A stretch of 64,000 bases of DNA from Neorhizobium lilium. Its GTDB lineage: Bacteria; Pseudomonadota; Alphaproteobacteria; Rhizobiales; Rhizobiaceae. The notes under the pieces are model-generated. The model made no database searches and was not told the origin of the DNA. It saw only the letters and a list, made by a program, of their open reading frames with translations. Below are positions 1 through 19,418 of the stretch, in pieces (within the stretch, counting starts at the first letter, position 1; each line of letters begins with the position of its first letter). The position numbers and the translations under genes are program-made. The DNA is taken from the NCBI RefSeq assembly GCF_004053875.1, contig NZ_SBIP01000004.1, positions 372,001 through 436,000 of the forward strand. Reading direction: 5' to 3'.

Positions 1-323
1 TTGCGCACTTCAACGATGTTGAGATGCGTTTCCGAATTCGTCATCGTGGAAAGCTTCTTGCGAAGCTTCTCGATGTCTGCGCCCTTTTTGCCGATGATCA
101 GGCCCGGGCGAGCCGAGTGGATCGTGACGCGGCACTTCTTGTGCGGACGCTCGATGACCACCTTGGCGATGCCGGCCTGCTTCAGCTCGGACATCAGATA
201 CGCACGGATCTTCAGGTCCTCATGAAGGAGCTGACCGTATTCGGCGTTATCGGCGAACCAACGGCTATCCCAAGTGCGGTTAATGCCGAGGCGGAAACCG
301 ATTGGATTGATTTTCTGGCCCAT
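1..323 (-). CDS. rpsC: 30S ribosomal protein S3, N-terminal part (cut by window edge)
   Basis: S3 is a small-subunit protein at the mRNA entry channel. Only about the first 107 residues are present, beginning [16 protein letters not shown], and the reading frame runs off the window at base 1. The type II KH RNA-binding motif GLIIGKKG is visible around residues 74-81. The ATG at 323-321 overlaps the TAA stop of rplV by one base (TAATG), so translation is probably coupled. The position after rplV matches the usual S10 operon order. The C-terminal half cannot be checked here. Confidence 0.97.
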   Translation of the reverse strand, partial: MGQKINPIGFRLGINRTWDSRWFADNAEYGQLLHEDLKIRAYLMSELKQAGIAKVVIERPHKKCRVTIHSARPGLIIGKKGADIEKLRKKLSTMTNSETHLNIVEVR

Positions 324-712
324 TATGCGGCCTCCCCTTTTTCCTCGACTTCGCGAACAACGATCGTCAGGTGCGCGAACGGCTTTTCGATGCGCGATGC
401 GCGGCCGCGGCCACGAGCGTGGAAACGCTTCATCACGATCGACTTGCCGACGTAAGCTTCCGATACGATCAGGCTGTCGACGTCGAGGTCATGGTTGTTC
501 TCGGCATTGGCGATTGCAGACTCGAGAGTCTTCTTCACCGTGCCTGCGATGCGCTTGCGGGAGAATTCGAGCTCCGCAAGAGCGCGTTCGACCTTCTTGC
601 CGCGGATCATGGCGGCAACCAGGTTCAGCTTCTGCGGGCTGACGCGCAGAGTGCGGGCTACAGCCTGCGCCTCATTGTCCTTCAGCCGGCGTTCGGTCTT
701 TGCCTTCGCCAT
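323..712 (-). CDS. rplV: 50S ribosomal protein L22
   Basis: L22 binds 23S rRNA and its long loop lines the nascent-peptide exit tunnel. The protein has 129 residues, slightly longer than the roughly 110 of E. coli because of a basic N-terminal extension ([18 protein letters not shown]), as expected in alphaproteobacteria. The core [20 protein letters not shown] and the C-terminal [17 protein letters not shown] segment, which forms the tunnel loop region, are intact. It lies 2 nt downstream of rpsS and overlaps the rpsC start by one base. No features suggesting macrolide-resistance changes were evaluated. Confidence 0.98.
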   Translation of the reverse strand: MAKAKTERRLKDNEAQAVARTLRVSPQKLNLVAAMIRGKKVERALAELEFSRKRIAGTVKKTLESAIANAENNHDLDVDSLIVSEAYVGKSIVMKRFHARGRGRASRIEKPFAHLTIVVREVEEKGEAA

Positions 713-714
713 GA

Positions 715-993
715 TTACTTCCTCTTCGCCTTCTTGTCCGCGCCGTGACCGTAATAGGTCCGGGTGGGAGCGAATTCACCAAACTTGTGACCGACCATGT
801 CTTCGTTGACGTTGACCGGAATATGCTTGTTGCCGTTGTAGACGCCGAACGTCAGACCAACGAACTGGGGCAAGATGGTAGAGCGACGGCTCCACATCTT
901 GATAACTTCACTGCGTCCGCCTTCGCGTACCTTCTCAGCCTTCTTGAGAAGATAGCCGTCAACAAACGGACCTTTCCATACTGAACGAGCCAT
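715..993 (-). CDS. rpsS: 30S ribosomal protein S19
   Basis: S19 forms a complex with S13 in the head of the small subunit, near the A and P sites. The 92-residue length is standard. Family hallmarks are visible: the start [16 protein letters not shown], the central [16 protein letters not shown] and the C-terminal [20 protein letters not shown]. It lies between rplB (18-nt gap) and rplV (2-nt gap) in the S10 operon and is almost certainly co-transcribed with them. Confidence 0.98.
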   Translation of the reverse strand: MARSVWKGPFVDGYLLKKAEKVREGGRSEVIKMWSRRSTILPQFVGLTFGVYNGNKHIPVNVNEDMVGHKFGEFAPTRTYYGHGADKKAKRK

Positions 994-1011
994 TGAACGA
1001 CTTCCCTTCCC

Positions 1012-1845
1012 TTACTTCTTGACGTGGCGCGAGCGCATGATGAACTTGTCCGTGGACTTGTTCGAACGCGTGCGCTTGCCCTTGGTGGGCTTGCCCCACG
1101 GGGTCACCGGATGGCGACCACCGGAGGTGCGGCCTTCACCACCGCCGTGCGGGTGGTCGACCGGGTTCATGACGACGCCGCGAACATGCGGGCGCTTGCC
1201 GCGCCATACGGAGCGACCGGCCTTGCCGTCGTTGGTGTTGCCGTGGTCCGGGTTCGACACGGCGCCGATCGAAGCAAGGCAGGAGCCGTGAACCAGGCGT
1301 TGCTCACCTGAGGTCAGGCGCAGGATTGCCATGCCCTGATCGCGGCCGACGAGCTGCACGTAGGTGCCGGCGGAGCGAGCGATCTGACCACCCTTGGCAG
1401 GCTTCATTTCCACATTGTGGACGATGGAGCCGACCGGGATGTACTGCAGCGGCATGGTGTTACCAGGCTTCACGTCAACGGCCTTTTCAGACGCAATGAC
1501 CTTGTCGCCGGCAGCAAGACGCTGCGGAGCCAGGATGTAGGCCTGATCACCGTCCGTGTAGGTCACGAGGGCGATGAAGGCCGAGCGGTTCGGGTCGTAT
1601 TCCAGGCGCTCGACGGTGCCTTCGACGTCGAACTTGCGACGCTTGAAGTCAACCAGACGATAGGTACGCTTGTGACCGCCGCCCTGGTAGCGGGCAGTGA
1701 TACGGCCGAGGTTGTTACGGCCGCCCTTGGAGTGAAGACCCTCGGTGAGCGTCTTGACAGGCTTGCCCTTCCAGAGGCCCGACCGGTCGACGATGACCAG
1801 CTGACGCTGGCTCGGGGTCGTGGGGTTGTAGCTTTTCAGTGCCAT
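1012..1845 (-). CDS. rplB: 50S ribosomal protein L2
   Basis: L2 is a primary 23S rRNA-binding protein needed for subunit association and peptidyl-transferase function. The protein has 277 residues. The central SH3-like and OB-like beta folds precede the conserved motif [21 protein letters not shown] around residues 221-241, which contains the conserved His near the peptidyl-transferase centre. The basic C-terminal tail ([16 protein letters not shown]-like) is intact. Neighbours are rplW upstream (11-nt gap) and rpsS downstream. Confidence 0.98.
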   Translation of the reverse strand: MALKSYNPTTPSQRQLVIVDRSGLWKGKPVKTLTEGLHSKGGRNNLGRITARYQGGGHKRTYRLVDFKRRKFDVEGTVERLEYDPNRSAFIALVTYTDGDQAYILAPQRLAAGDKVIASEKAVDVKPGNTMPLQYIPVGSIVHNVEMKPAKGGQIARSAGTYVQLVGRDQGMAILRLTSGEQRLVHGSCLASIGAVSNPDHGNTNDGKAGRSVWRGKRPHVRGVVMNPVDHPHGGGEGRTSGGRHPVTPWGKPTKGKRTRSNKSTDKFIMRSRHVKK

Positions 1846-1856
1846 TGTTCTTTACC

Positions 1857-2150
1857 TCAAAGACCGGTGGAGACGTCGATCGTCTGACCTTCGGCCAGGG
1901 TGACCACGGCCTTCTTGACGTCTTTCTGCTTGCCGATGAAACCGCGGAAACGCTTGGTCTTGCCGAGGCGGCGCAGAGTGTTGACGGCAGTTACCTTGAC
2001 CCCGAAGAGAGCTTCGACAGCGGCCTTGATCTGCGGCTTGCTGGCGGTCAGCGCAACGTTGAAGACGACCTGATTCTGCTCGGACAGCAGCGTCGACTTT
2101 TCTGTGATCGAAGGAGATACGATCACGTCATAGTGGCGAATGTCGGTCAC
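1857..2150 (-). CDS. rplW: 50S ribosomal protein L23
   Basis: L23 sits at the tunnel exit and is the docking site for trigger factor and SRP. The protein has 97 residues, with the conserved N-terminal block [11 protein letters not shown] and the [20 protein letters not shown] segment. It starts with GTG at 2150, and that codon overlaps the rplD stop as GTGA, a typical coupling arrangement. The position between rplD and rplB is the standard S10 operon order. Confidence 0.97.
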   Translation of the reverse strand: MTDIRHYDVIVSPSITEKSTLLSEQNQVVFNVALTASKPQIKAAVEALFGVKVTAVNTLRRLGKTKRFRGFIGKQKDVKKAVVTLAEGQTIDVSTGL

Positions 2151-2767
2151 TTGAAACGCTCCTCTAGAGCTTCCACTGCAGCCTTGGAAAGCACCAGCTT
2201 GCCGCGACGCAGGATGTCGTAAACATTGATGCCCTGAACCGGCAGAACATCGACGTTCGGGATGTTCTGGGCTGCGAGCTTGAAGTTGCCGTCGAGTTCG
2301 GCACCACCGATCACGAGGGCGTTGGTGAGGCCGAGCGTCGCAAAAGTACCGACGAGCGCCTTGGTCTTGGCTTCAGCCGCAACCAGGTTGTCGACGATGA
2401 TCAGGTCTTCAGCCTTGAACTTGGCCGAGAGGGCATGACGCAAAGCAAGTGCGCGAACCTTCTTCGGCAGGTCATGCTCGTGGCTGCGAACAACCGGGCC
2501 ATGTGCCTTACCACCGCCGCGGAACTGCGGAGCACGTGCGGAGTGGTGACGAGCGCGGCCCGTACCCTTCTGCTTATACATCTTCGAACCGGTGCGCGCG
2601 ATTTCAGCGCGACCCTTGGTCTTGTGGGTTCCCTGCTGCTTCTTGGCAAGCTGCCAGCGCACCATGCGGGCGAGGATATCCTCGCGTGGATCGAGGCCGA
2701 AAATCTCGTCCGACAGGGCTACCGTGCCGGCGTCTTTTCCCTCGAGGGTCTTGACGTTGAATTCCAT
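2147..2767 (-). CDS. rplD: 50S ribosomal protein L4
   Basis: L4 is an early-assembly 23S rRNA-binding protein whose extended loop reaches into the exit tunnel. In E. coli it also represses its own operon. The ATG at 2767 ([14 protein letters not shown]) is chosen over an in-frame upstream ATG at 2806, because the longer form would overlap the end of rplC and add an atypical basic leader. This gives 206 residues, close to the family norm. The loop region [20 protein letters not shown] is present around residues 69-88. The stop overlaps the GTG of rplW. Confidence 0.96.
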   Translation of the reverse strand: MEFNVKTLEGKDAGTVALSDEIFGLDPREDILARMVRWQLAKKQQGTHKTKGRAEIARTGSKMYKQKGTGRARHHSARAPQFRGGGKAHGPVVRSHEHDLPKKVRALALRHALSAKFKAEDLIIVDNLVAAEAKTKALVGTFATLGLTNALVIGGAELDGNFKLAAQNIPNVDVLPVQGINVYDILRRGKLVLSKAAVEALEERFK

Positions 2768-2780
2768 GTGCTTGGCTCCC

Positions 2781-3422
2781 TTACTTCGCGGCCGACTTGA
2801 CGGCATCGCGAACGACGATCCACGCGCCCTTGGAACCGGGTACGGCTCCCTTGACGAGGATCAGGCCGCGGTTTTCGTCGGTGGAGACGATTTCCAGGTT
2901 CTGGGTGGTGATGCGTGTCTGGCCCATATGACCAGCCATGCGCTTACCCTTCCAGACCTTGCCTGGATCCTGGTTGTTACCTGTCGAACCATGCGAACGG
3001 TGCGATACGGATACGCCGTGCGTGGCGCGAAGACCGCCGAAGTTATGGCGCTTCATGGCACCGGCAAAGCCCTTACCGATCGACGTGCCCGTGACGTCGA
3101 CCAGCTGTCCGGCTTCGAAATGACCAGCCTTCAGCTCAGTGCCGACTTCGATCAGATTGTCTTCGGAAACGCGAAACTCGACGAGCTTCGCCTTCGGCTC
3201 GACATTGGCGATGGCGAAGTTGCCGCGCATGGCCTTCGACGTATTCTTTACCTTGGCGGCACCCGCACCCAGCTGAACGGCAGTGTAGCCATTCTTCTCT
3301 ACGGTGCGATGAGCCACGACCTGGCAGTTTTCCATTCTCAAAACTGTGACGGGGATATGCTCGCCGGCGTCATTATAGACGCGGGTCATTCCCACTTTCT
3401 GTGCAATTACACCCGAACGCAT
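2781..3422 (-). CDS. rplC: 50S ribosomal protein L3
   Basis: L3 nucleates large-subunit assembly and its central extension reaches the peptidyl-transferase centre. The protein has 213 residues, beginning [18 protein letters not shown]. The conserved segment around [25 protein letters not shown] is intact, including the Gln in the position that PrmB methylates in other bacteria. The gap to rpsJ is about 80 nt, and rplD follows after 13 nt. Confidence 0.97.
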   Translation of the reverse strand: MRSGVIAQKVGMTRVYNDAGEHIPVTVLRMENCQVVAHRTVEKNGYTAVQLGAGAAKVKNTSKAMRGNFAIANVEPKAKLVEFRVSEDNLIEVGTELKAGHFEAGQLVDVTGTSIGKGFAGAMKRHNFGGLRATHGVSVSHRSHGSTGNNQDPGKVWKGKRMAGHMGQTRITTQNLEIVSTDENRGLILVKGAVPGSKGAWIVVRDAVKSAAK

Positions 3423-3503
3423 CGGTTCAATCCTTCCCAGAGTTGCTTGTCGGAGCGTACAGCTCCTTCATGCCTCTTGCTTCACTCGCTCGAAACCGAA
3501 GTT

Positions 3504-3812
3504 TCAGAGCTTGATCTCAACATCAACACCGGCAGCGAGATCGAGCTTCATCAGCGCGTCTACCGTCTGCGGGGTTGGGTCAACGATGTCGAGAAGGCGC
3601 TTATGAGTGCGCATCTCGAACTGCTCGCGGCTCTTTTTGTCGATGTGGGGGGACCGGTTAACCGTAAACTTCTCGATACGAGTCGGAAGCGGAACGGGGC
3701 CCCGGACGCTTGCGCCGGTGCGCTTCGCCGTCGACACGATCTCGCGCGTGGAAGCATCGAGAATCCGGTGATCGAACGCCTTCAGGCGAATGCGGATATT
3801 TTGGCCGTTCAT
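3504..3812 (-). CDS. rpsJ: 30S ribosomal protein S10
   Basis: S10 is a head protein of the small subunit that also acts as NusE in transcription antitermination. The 102-residue length is standard. Motifs [20 protein letters not shown] and [31 protein letters not shown] are intact, with the residues altered in tigecycline resistance lying in the [10 protein letters not shown] loop. A good AAGGA Shine-Dalgarno lies about 9 nt before the ATG. It is the first gene of the S10-type cluster, separated from tuf by about 310 bases. Confidence 0.97.
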   Translation of the reverse strand: MNGQNIRIRLKAFDHRILDASTREIVSTAKRTGASVRGPVPLPTRIEKFTVNRSPHIDKKSREQFEMRTHKRLLDIVDPTPQTVDALMKLDLAAGVDVEIKL

Positions 3813-4124
3813 TCGACATTATCCTTGTTATCTGTTTGCCGCGTGCCGGCAAAACAGGCACGGGTTTAACTCTTCCTAAGGCGGGACCACCGGTGTCAAA
3901 GATCGAAAAGGACGCCGAGCATCCGGCATCCCATTCCATTCTTCGGGCCTAGGGCCCACCTTCATGTTCTAAGCAATTATCTGCAGCGAATATGCGAAGC
4001 AGACGCAAAATCGCGCTCGCGCGCCATTTGCTACATTTTTGTGTCATAAGCAAGCCACCCCAGGCGGCTTGCTTAAAAGATTTCTCGCCAGGCCGGCCCA
4101 AAAGGAACCGCCCACCCCCGTCGA
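3813..4124. other. tuf-rpsJ spacer with two hairpins
   Basis: These 312 bases hold no convincing gene. On the minus strand just after tuf there is a 9-bp perfect stem (4048-4056 with 4066-4074, loop of 9). It has no following U-run, so it is at best a weak terminator or a processing site. Nearer rpsJ a 6-bp stem (3842-3847 with 3857-3862) lies about 30-50 nt before the rpsJ start and could be part of an S10 leader. No clear promoter was found, although an S10 operon promoter is expected here. A palindrome gggcc-tag-ggccc lies near 3946. Confidence 0.45.
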
Positions 4125-5300
<1,176 letters not shown>

Positions 5301-5362
5301 TTCCGGCTCTCCTATTGTCCTGCCGTGCAGGAAATCTTTATCGGTTTAGGTGGAGACTCCGG

Positions 5363-7462
5363 TCACTTCTGACCGGAGTACTTTGCCTGGATTTCGGTTG
5401 CGACGTTGGACGGCACCGGCGCGTAATGGTCGAACACCATCGAGTACTGGGCGCGGCCCTGGCTCATCGAGCGCAGGTTGTCCACGTACTTGAACATGTT
5501 GGCCAGCGGCACATGGGCGTTGATCACGACGGCGATGCCGCGCGATTCCTGGCCCTGGATCTGGCCGCGACGGGAGTTCAAGTCGCCGATAACGTCGCCG
5601 ACATAGTCTTCCGGCGTTACGACTTCGACCTTCATCATCGGCTCGAGGAGCTGCGCTCCTGCCTTCTTGGCGGCATCACGGAAGCAGGCGCGCGATGCGA
5701 TTTCGAAGGCCAGAACCGAGGAGTCGACATCGTGGTAAGCGCCGTCGATTAGGGTTGCCTTGACGCCGAGCATCGGGAAGCCAGCGAGAGGACCGGAAGA
5801 CAGAACGCTTTCGATGCCCTTCTGTACGCCGGGGATGTATTCCTTCGGAACGGAACCGCCGACAACCTTGGATTCGAACACGAAATCTTCGCCATCCGGG
5901 TTCGGTTCGAAGACGATCTTAACACGCGCGAACTGCCCAGTACCACCGGTCTGCTTCTTGTGCGTGTAGTCTTCTTCCGTCTTGCGGGTGATGGTTTCGC
6001 GGTAGGCAACCTGCGGAGCACCGACGTTGGCTTCAACCTTGAACTCGCGACGCATGCGGTCGACGATGATGTCCAGGTGAAGTTCGCCCATGCCGGCAAT
6101 GATGGTCTGGCCGGATTCCTGGTCGGTCTTGACGCGGAACGAAGGATCTTCTGCAGCCAGACGGTTGAGCGCGAGGCCCATCTTTTCCTGGTCGCCCTTG
6201 GACTTCGGTTCGATCGCGATCTGGATGACCGGCTCGGGGAACTCCATGCGCTCCAGGATAACCTGGTGCAGCGGATCGCAGAGCGTATCGCCAGTCGTGG
6301 TTTCCTTGAGGCCCGCCAGAGCAACGATGTCACCTGCGAAGGCTTCTTCGATGTCTTCACGCGAGTTGGAGTGCATCTGCAGCATGCGGCCGACGCGCTC
6401 GCGCTTGTCCTTGACCGTGTTCAGAACCGACGAGCCCTTTTCGAGCTTGCCCGAGTAGATGCGGCAGAAGGTGAGCGAACCGACGAAGGGGTCGTTCATG
6501 ATCTTGAAAGCGAGCATGGAAAGCGGCTCGGAATCAACTGCATGACGCTCGATATCGGCTTCCGTCTTGACGTCGATGCCCTTGATCGCCGGAATGTCGG
6601 CAGGCGACGGCAGGAATTCGACGACGGCGTCGAGCAGCGGCTGAACGCCCTTGTTCTTGAAGGCAGAGCCGCAGAACATCGGGAAGAACTTGACGTCGAT
6701 GGTGCCGCGACGGATCAGGGCGCGGATCTTGTCGTTGTCCGGCATGATGCCGTTCAGATAGTTTTCCGTAGCTTCTTCATCGATATCGACGATCGCTTCG
6801 ATCATCTTCTCGCGCCATTCGACGGCACGGTCTTTCAGGTCATCCGGGATCTCGACAACGTCCCAGGCAGCGCCGAGGGACTCGTCGCGCCATACGAGAG
6901 CGTTCATCTCGATCAGATCGACCACGCCCTTGAATTCCGTCTCAGCGCCGATCGGCAGCTGGCAGACGACGGCGGTGGCGCCGAGGCGTGTCTTGATCAT
7001 CTCGACCGAGCGGTAGAAGTCCGCGCCGGTCTTGTCCATCTTGTTGCAGAAGATCATCCGCGGAACGTTGTACTTGTCGGCCTGACGCCAGACGGTTTCC
7101 GTCTGCGGCTCTACGCCGGCGTTGGCGTCGAGAAGAGCGACGGCGCCGTCGAGAACACGCAGCGAACGCTCGACTTCGATCGTGAAGTCCACGTGGCCGG
7201 GCGTGTCGATGATGTTGAAGCGGCGCATCTTGCCGTCGCGACCCTTCCAGTAGGTCGTGGTGGCAGCGGAGGTGATCGTGATGCCACGCTCCTGCTCCTG
7301 CTCCATCCAGTCCATCGTGGCCGCGCCATCATGGACTTCGCCGATCTTGTGCGACTTACCGGTGTAATAAAGGATGCGCTCGGTGGTCGTGGTCTTGCCG
7401 GCGTCGATATGCGCCATGATACCGAAATTTCGGTAGTCTTCGATGTTATACTCGCGAGCCAT
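5363..7462 (-). CDS. fusA: Elongation factor G
   Basis: EF-G is the GTPase that drives ribosomal translocation and, with RRF, ribosome recycling. The protein has 699 residues, typical length. G1 is [15 protein letters not shown] (around residues 17-31), G3 is DTPGHVDFT and G4 is NKMD. Domain IV contains the expected [17 protein letters not shown] segment. It sits between rpsG (33-nt gap) and tuf in the str operon. A long open frame on the opposite strand here is a codon-bias artefact. Confidence 0.99.
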   Translation of the reverse strand: MAREYNIEDYRNFGIMAHIDAGKTTTTERILYYTGKSHKIGEVHDGAATMDWMEQEQERGITITSAATTTYWKGRDGKMRRFNIIDTPGHVDFTIEVERSLRVLDGAVALLDANAGVEPQTETVWRQADKYNVPRMIFCNKMDKTGADFYRSVEMIKTRLGATAVVCQLPIGAETEFKGVVDLIEMNALVWRDESLGAAWDVVEIPDDLKDRAVEWREKMIEAIVDIDEEATENYLNGIMPDNDKIRALIRRGTIDVKFFPMFCGSAFKNKGVQPLLDAVVEFLPSPADIPAIKGIDVKTEADIERHAVDSEPLSMLAFKIMNDPFVGSLTFCRIYSGKLEKGSSVLNTVKDKRERVGRMLQMHSNSREDIEEAFAGDIVALAGLKETTTGDTLCDPLHQVILERMEFPEPVIQIAIEPKSKGDQEKMGLALNRLAAEDPSFRVKTDQESGQTIIAGMGELHLDIIVDRMRREFKVEANVGAPQVAYRETITRKTEEDYTHKKQTGGTGQFARVKIVFEPNPDGEDFVFESKVVGGSVPKEYIPGVQKGIESVLSSGPLAGFPMLGVKATLIDGAYHDVDSSVLAFEIASRACFRDAAKKAGAQLLEPMMKVEVVTPEDYVGDVIGDLNSRRGQIQGQESRGIAVVINAHVPLANMFKYVDNLRSMSQGRAQYSMVFDHYAPVPSNVATEIQAKYSGQK

Positions 7463-7495
7463 AGGACTGCCTTTCGAAATTCGATCGGATGGAGA

Positions 7496-7978
<483 letters not shown>

Positions 7979-8047
7979 TCAAACGTTTAGGACGCTTTAT
8001 CACGCGGAGAACCTCGCGCAGCGCCGGGAAAATGAAAACCCGAAGGA

Positions 8048-8419
8048 TTACTTCGGACGCTTGGCACCGTACTTGGAACGGCGCTGCTTGCGGTTCTTGA
8101 CGCCCTGGGTGTCGAGAACGCCGCGGATGATGTGGTAGCGAACGCCCGGCAAGTCCTTGACGCGGCCGCCGCGGATCATGACCACGGAGTGTTCCTGAAG
8201 GTTGTGGCCTTCACCCGGAATGTAGCCGATGACTTCGAAGCCATTGGTCAGGCGGATCTTGGCGACCTTACGCAAAGCCGAGTTCGGCTTCTTCGGGGTC
8301 GTCGTGTAAACGCGGGTGCAAACGCCGCGCTTCTGCGGGTTTTCCTGCAAGGCAGGAACCTTGTTGCGCTTTACGTTCGCCTGGCGAGGCTTGCGGATCA
8401 GCTGGTTTACGGTAGGCAT
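8048..8419 (-). CDS. rpsL: 30S ribosomal protein S12
   Basis: S12 lies at the decoding centre and controls translational accuracy. The 123-residue length is standard. The loops where streptomycin-resistance mutations arise carry the sensitive-type residues: Lys in [12 protein letters not shown] and Lys in [13 protein letters not shown]. It is the first gene of the str operon (rpsL-rpsG-fusA-tuf), with a candidate promoter and structured leader upstream between 8420 and 8706. Confidence 0.98.
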   Translation of the reverse strand: MPTVNQLIRKPRQANVKRNKVPALQENPQKRGVCTRVYTTTPKKPNSALRKVAKIRLTNGFEVIGYIPGEGHNLQEHSVVMIRGGRVKDLPGVRYHIIRGVLDTQGVKNRKQRRSKYGAKRPK

Positions 8420-8613
8420 TCAACCATCCCTTAGTTTTTCTCAGCACCCTTTCGGGCTAATCTCTTGCCGTTTCCGGCGGCGGCGCACACTTTTTCTCAT
8501 GCGCAAAACGTGGCCCGATCCGCTTTGGGATGGACCACGGAAGGCAGAGGACGCATTCCTCATGCGTCATGCGTGCAGCATTCGTGTCTTCAACGTGCGT
8601 TTGGAACCATGTC

Positions 8614-8657
8614 TGAGGCAAACTCCGGAACGAGTCGTTCCGAACGGACTAGCCTCA
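8614..8657 (-). promoter_or_regulatory. Structured leader of the rpsL operon mRNA
   Basis: A nested inverted repeat is visible. An outer 6-bp arm (8614-8619 with 8652-8657) encloses an almost perfect inner palindrome with 8-bp arms around one central base (8626-8642). On the minus strand it would form at the very 5' end of a transcript from the promoter called at 8677-8706. This fits a ribosomal-protein autoregulatory leader or a transcript-stabilising hairpin. Alternatively the inner palindrome could be a protein-binding operator. The role is inferred. Confidence 0.4.
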
Positions 8658-8676
8658 CATCGCTTCCGATGCGGGG

Positions 8677-8706
8677 CGTTTACTGTCTCCACCCCTGCAC
8701 GTCAAG
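8677..8706 (-). promoter_or_regulatory. Candidate sigma-70-type promoter of the rpsL operon
   Basis: On the minus strand a CTTGACG -35 element (TTGACG at 8700-8705) is followed by exactly 17 bases and TAAACG (8677-8682) as -10. CTTGAC is the favoured alphaproteobacterial -35. Transcription would start near 8670, giving a leader of about 250 nt before rpsL. The rest of the 8420-8897 spacer shows no gene. The -10 is imperfect, so the call is moderate. Confidence 0.45.
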
Positions 8707-8897
8707 AGCTGGGGCCAAAATAATGGCTTTTGCGGGCTTTTCGGGCCTTTGAGGGCCTGAAAAGGACCCCCATCCGTTAATTTACTCGGGTCGGGCAAGA
8801 TTGGCTTTGGGAATCGGTTTCGTTACTATTATGACACGACGACCTTTTCATGCTGCTGGTCTTCCAGAGAGACCGGGGCTCGCTTCCGGAGACCTTG

Positions 8898-9191
8898 ATG
8901 ATGGCTGAACCAGACAATGACAACAATCTCGAAGGCCCGATGATCTTCATCATCATCGGCAAAGCTTATGAAAAAAAGGGCGGGGAAGGAATCGACCTTC
9001 ACGTCATGCTGCGTGCGCCGGACGATGATTCCGCTGTGCGGGCGGCGCTCAACGCTCTGACGGAGGAAGGCTTCCTGGAGGCGGATCTCGACCAGATCGG
9101 CGTCCTGACGGACATACCCAATGAAGAGCCCCATGCTTCCGCCTACCAAGGCGCGCTTGAGGGCGAAGTCGCGATCATCCGTTTCCAGTAA
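8898..9191 (+). CDS. Small conserved-looking hypothetical protein
   Basis: The product is not recognised. It has about 97 residues starting MMAEPDNDNNLEGPMIFIIIG. The start at 8898 (or 8901) is preferred because GGAG lies 6-9 nt upstream, and a longer frame from 8850 lacks support. The protein is acidic and has no signal peptide or membrane segment beyond a short hydrophobic strand (MIFIIIGKAY). The alternating strands and helices (IDLHVMLRAPDDDSAVRAALNALTEEGF) suggest a small alpha/beta, ferredoxin-like fold. It lies divergent to rpsL and convergent to rpoC and ends at a strong bidirectional terminator. Codon use matches the neighbours, so it looks like a real gene. Confidence 0.75.
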   Translation: MMAEPDNDNNLEGPMIFIIIGKAYEKKGGEGIDLHVMLRAPDDDSAVRAALNALTEEGFLEADLDQIGVLTDIPNEEPHASAYQGALEGEVAIIRFQ

Positions 9192-9242
9192 GGCCTGCCA
9201 GCCCTCGCCTATCCGCTGTGGACCGCAGTATCATTCATACAG

Positions 9243-9276
9243 AAAACGCCCGGATCGCTCCGGGCGTTTCTTTTTT
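9243..9276. terminator. Bidirectional intrinsic terminator between the small ORF and rpoC
   Basis: A 9-bp GC-rich stem (9246-9254 with 9259-9267) has a 4-nt loop. It is flanked on the plus strand by a run of T (9271-9276) and on the minus strand by AAAA read as U-rich. It can end both the plus-strand gene at 8898-9191 and the minus-strand rpoBC transcript. Confidence 0.85.
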
Positions 9277-9320
9277 GTATCCATGCGAGCCGCCGACCAG
9301 CAGCGCCTCGCCTTTGGTCC

Positions 9321-13529
<4,209 letters not shown>

Positions 13530-13641
13530 GCCTGTCTCCTTGATGGGGCGCGAAGGCCCTCAATTGGATTACGGTCTCGACAAATTCCCGGGCTGTCGAA
13601 CCGAACCCTTAAATGACAATAGGCGCCAAATGCGGCGAAAC

Positions 13642-13703
13642 TTCCCTCCCCCAGGAACAAGTCCAACGGGAGGGAACGGCGTGCGCGATCTCTCACGCAC
13701 GCC
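13642..13703 (-). other. Tandem hairpins in the rpoB-rpoC spacer
   Basis: Two stems lie just after the rpoB stop on the minus strand. The first has perfect 8-bp arms (13678-13685 with 13696-13703). The second has perfect 9-bp arms (13642-13650 with 13668-13676). Neither is followed by a U-run, so simple termination is unlikely. They could be RNase processing sites, stabilise the rpoB 3' end, or tune rpoC expression. This is inferred from the repeats only. Confidence 0.5.
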
Positions 13704-13716
13704 CTTTGTCAAAGTG

Positions 13717-17853
<4,137 letters not shown>

Positions 17854-18012
17854 CGTCGCTCCTTCAAAATTGCATCCGGGCCTGCAACGGACGGGGTTCG
17901 CTGGCCAAACGATCTCCCGTCGATCATGGTATTCTCAATCTCGTCCCGGTTTTCCAACACGCCAGGCCGGATTGCCTTTTCGGTTGGTTCGGGACCATCC
18001 TCTTGAGAACCC

Positions 18013-18048
18013 ATTACCCAGGAACCGTTTCGACGGTTCCTGGGTAAT
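18013..18048 (-). other. Perfect 16-bp hairpin between rplL and rpoB
   Basis: Arms 18013-18028 and 18033-18048 are perfectly complementary over 16 bp with a 4-nt loop (CGAA on the minus strand, TTCG on the plus). There is no U-run on the minus strand. In E. coli the rplL-rpoB spacer carries an attenuator and an RNase III site that set the ratio of ribosomal to polymerase subunits. This hairpin occupies the equivalent place, so a similar role is inferred. Confidence 0.65.
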
Positions 18049-18105
18049 CCGTTCAGAGGAAATCGGTGGAAGAGGAGAGACCCCTCTCCCACCGCCATTC
18101 CAGTA

Positions 18106-18483
<378 letters not shown>

Positions 18484-18542
18484 TTTACTAGTTCCTTATA
18501 ATCGGTTCGAACTGGTTTTGATATGAACAGCGAAAAACCGCC

Positions 18543-19064
18543 TTATGCGGCTTCTTCGTCCTTCTTGGCGTAGGCCGCGAACACGCGGGCAAGCTGGCTT
18601 GCCGGTGCGGCGACAACCGTAGCGACGCGGGTAGCCGGGGCATTCAAGAGGCCCAGCAGCTTGCCGCGAAGCTCGTCCAGCGAAGGCAGGGTCGCAAGCG
18701 ACTTAACTGCATCCGCAGAGAGCGTGGTTGCACCCATGGAACCACCCAGAACAATGATCTTGTCATTGGTCTTGGCGAAATCCATGACGACCTTGGGAGC
18801 CGTTACCGGGTCTTCGCTGAATGCGATCAGCGTCTGACCCTTGAAGAGATCTGCGATCCCTTCCGACTCCGTACCCTGAAGAGCGATCTTGGCCAGACGG
18901 TTCTTCGCGACTTTGACGGTGCCACCAGCAGCACGCATTTTCGAACGAAAATCGTTCATCTGCGCAACTGTGACACCAGCATAGTGGGCCACGACAACCG
19001 AACCGGAAGCCTTGAAGACCTCGGTCAGTTCCGTGACGAATTCGCGCTTTTCCGCTCTTTCCAC
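18543..19064 (-). CDS. rplJ: 50S ribosomal protein L10
   Basis: L10 anchors the L7/L12 dimers to the ribosome and in many bacteria represses its own operon by binding the leader mRNA. The protein has 173 residues, with the conserved [26 protein letters not shown] block and a C-terminal helix for L12 binding. It starts with GTG at 19064 ([10 protein letters not shown]), which fits the family start. A long structured leader precedes it. Confidence 0.97.
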   Translation of the reverse strand: MERAEKREFVTELTEVFKASGSVVVAHYAGVTVAQMNDFRSKMRAAGGTVKVAKNRLAKIALQGTESEGIADLFKGQTLIAFSEDPVTAPKVVMDFAKTNDKIIVLGGSMGATTLSADAVKSLATLPSLDELRGKLLGLLNAPATRVATVVAAPASQLARVFAAYAKKDEEAA

Positions 19065-19418
19065 TGTCTGTCTCCAGTTGACGGGACCGCAATCCTGCAG
19101 GCCCCATCGGTTTGCCTTTGCCTCAAGGGATCCATGTGAAGGACCCCAAGCGACGCTTGAGGATCCTGTCCCCTCGCTCTGTCGCCGTCAGGCTACAGGC
19201 ACAAGGCACACTAGGCTCGAACCGAACTCGAAAGCGCCTTGGCGCTCCTAAAACTCGGGTTCTTACCCGTCTCATGCAGGCTTTAAGTGATTAAGGACCA
19301 AACCCTAGGATCGGGTCCACCTGCAATCTCGGACAGGAATTCCGGATTTCTCCGGAAACCCCCAGTCCCTAAGGACCGGGAATTCATAGATCCGGAACCG
19401 TAAGGTCCCGGATAAATC
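19065..19418 (-). promoter_or_regulatory. Probable L10-type leader and hairpins between rplA and rplJ
   Basis: This 354-nt spacer has no gene. Immediately after rplA lies a near-perfect 10-bp stem (19390-19413, one mismatch), then a short stem (19340-19357). Neither is followed by a U-run. Closer to rplJ, GC-rich complementary segments (for example the CCTCAAG/CTTGAGG pair around 19121-19163) resemble the folded L10 leader that binds the L10-L12 complex in other bacteria. I could not compute a fold or run a covariance-model search. Confidence 0.55.

Noticed and set aside
4048-4074. Intrinsic terminator after tuf copy 1
   Set aside because: The 9-bp stem is real but no U-run follows on the minus strand, so it was kept only as a hairpin, not called a terminator.
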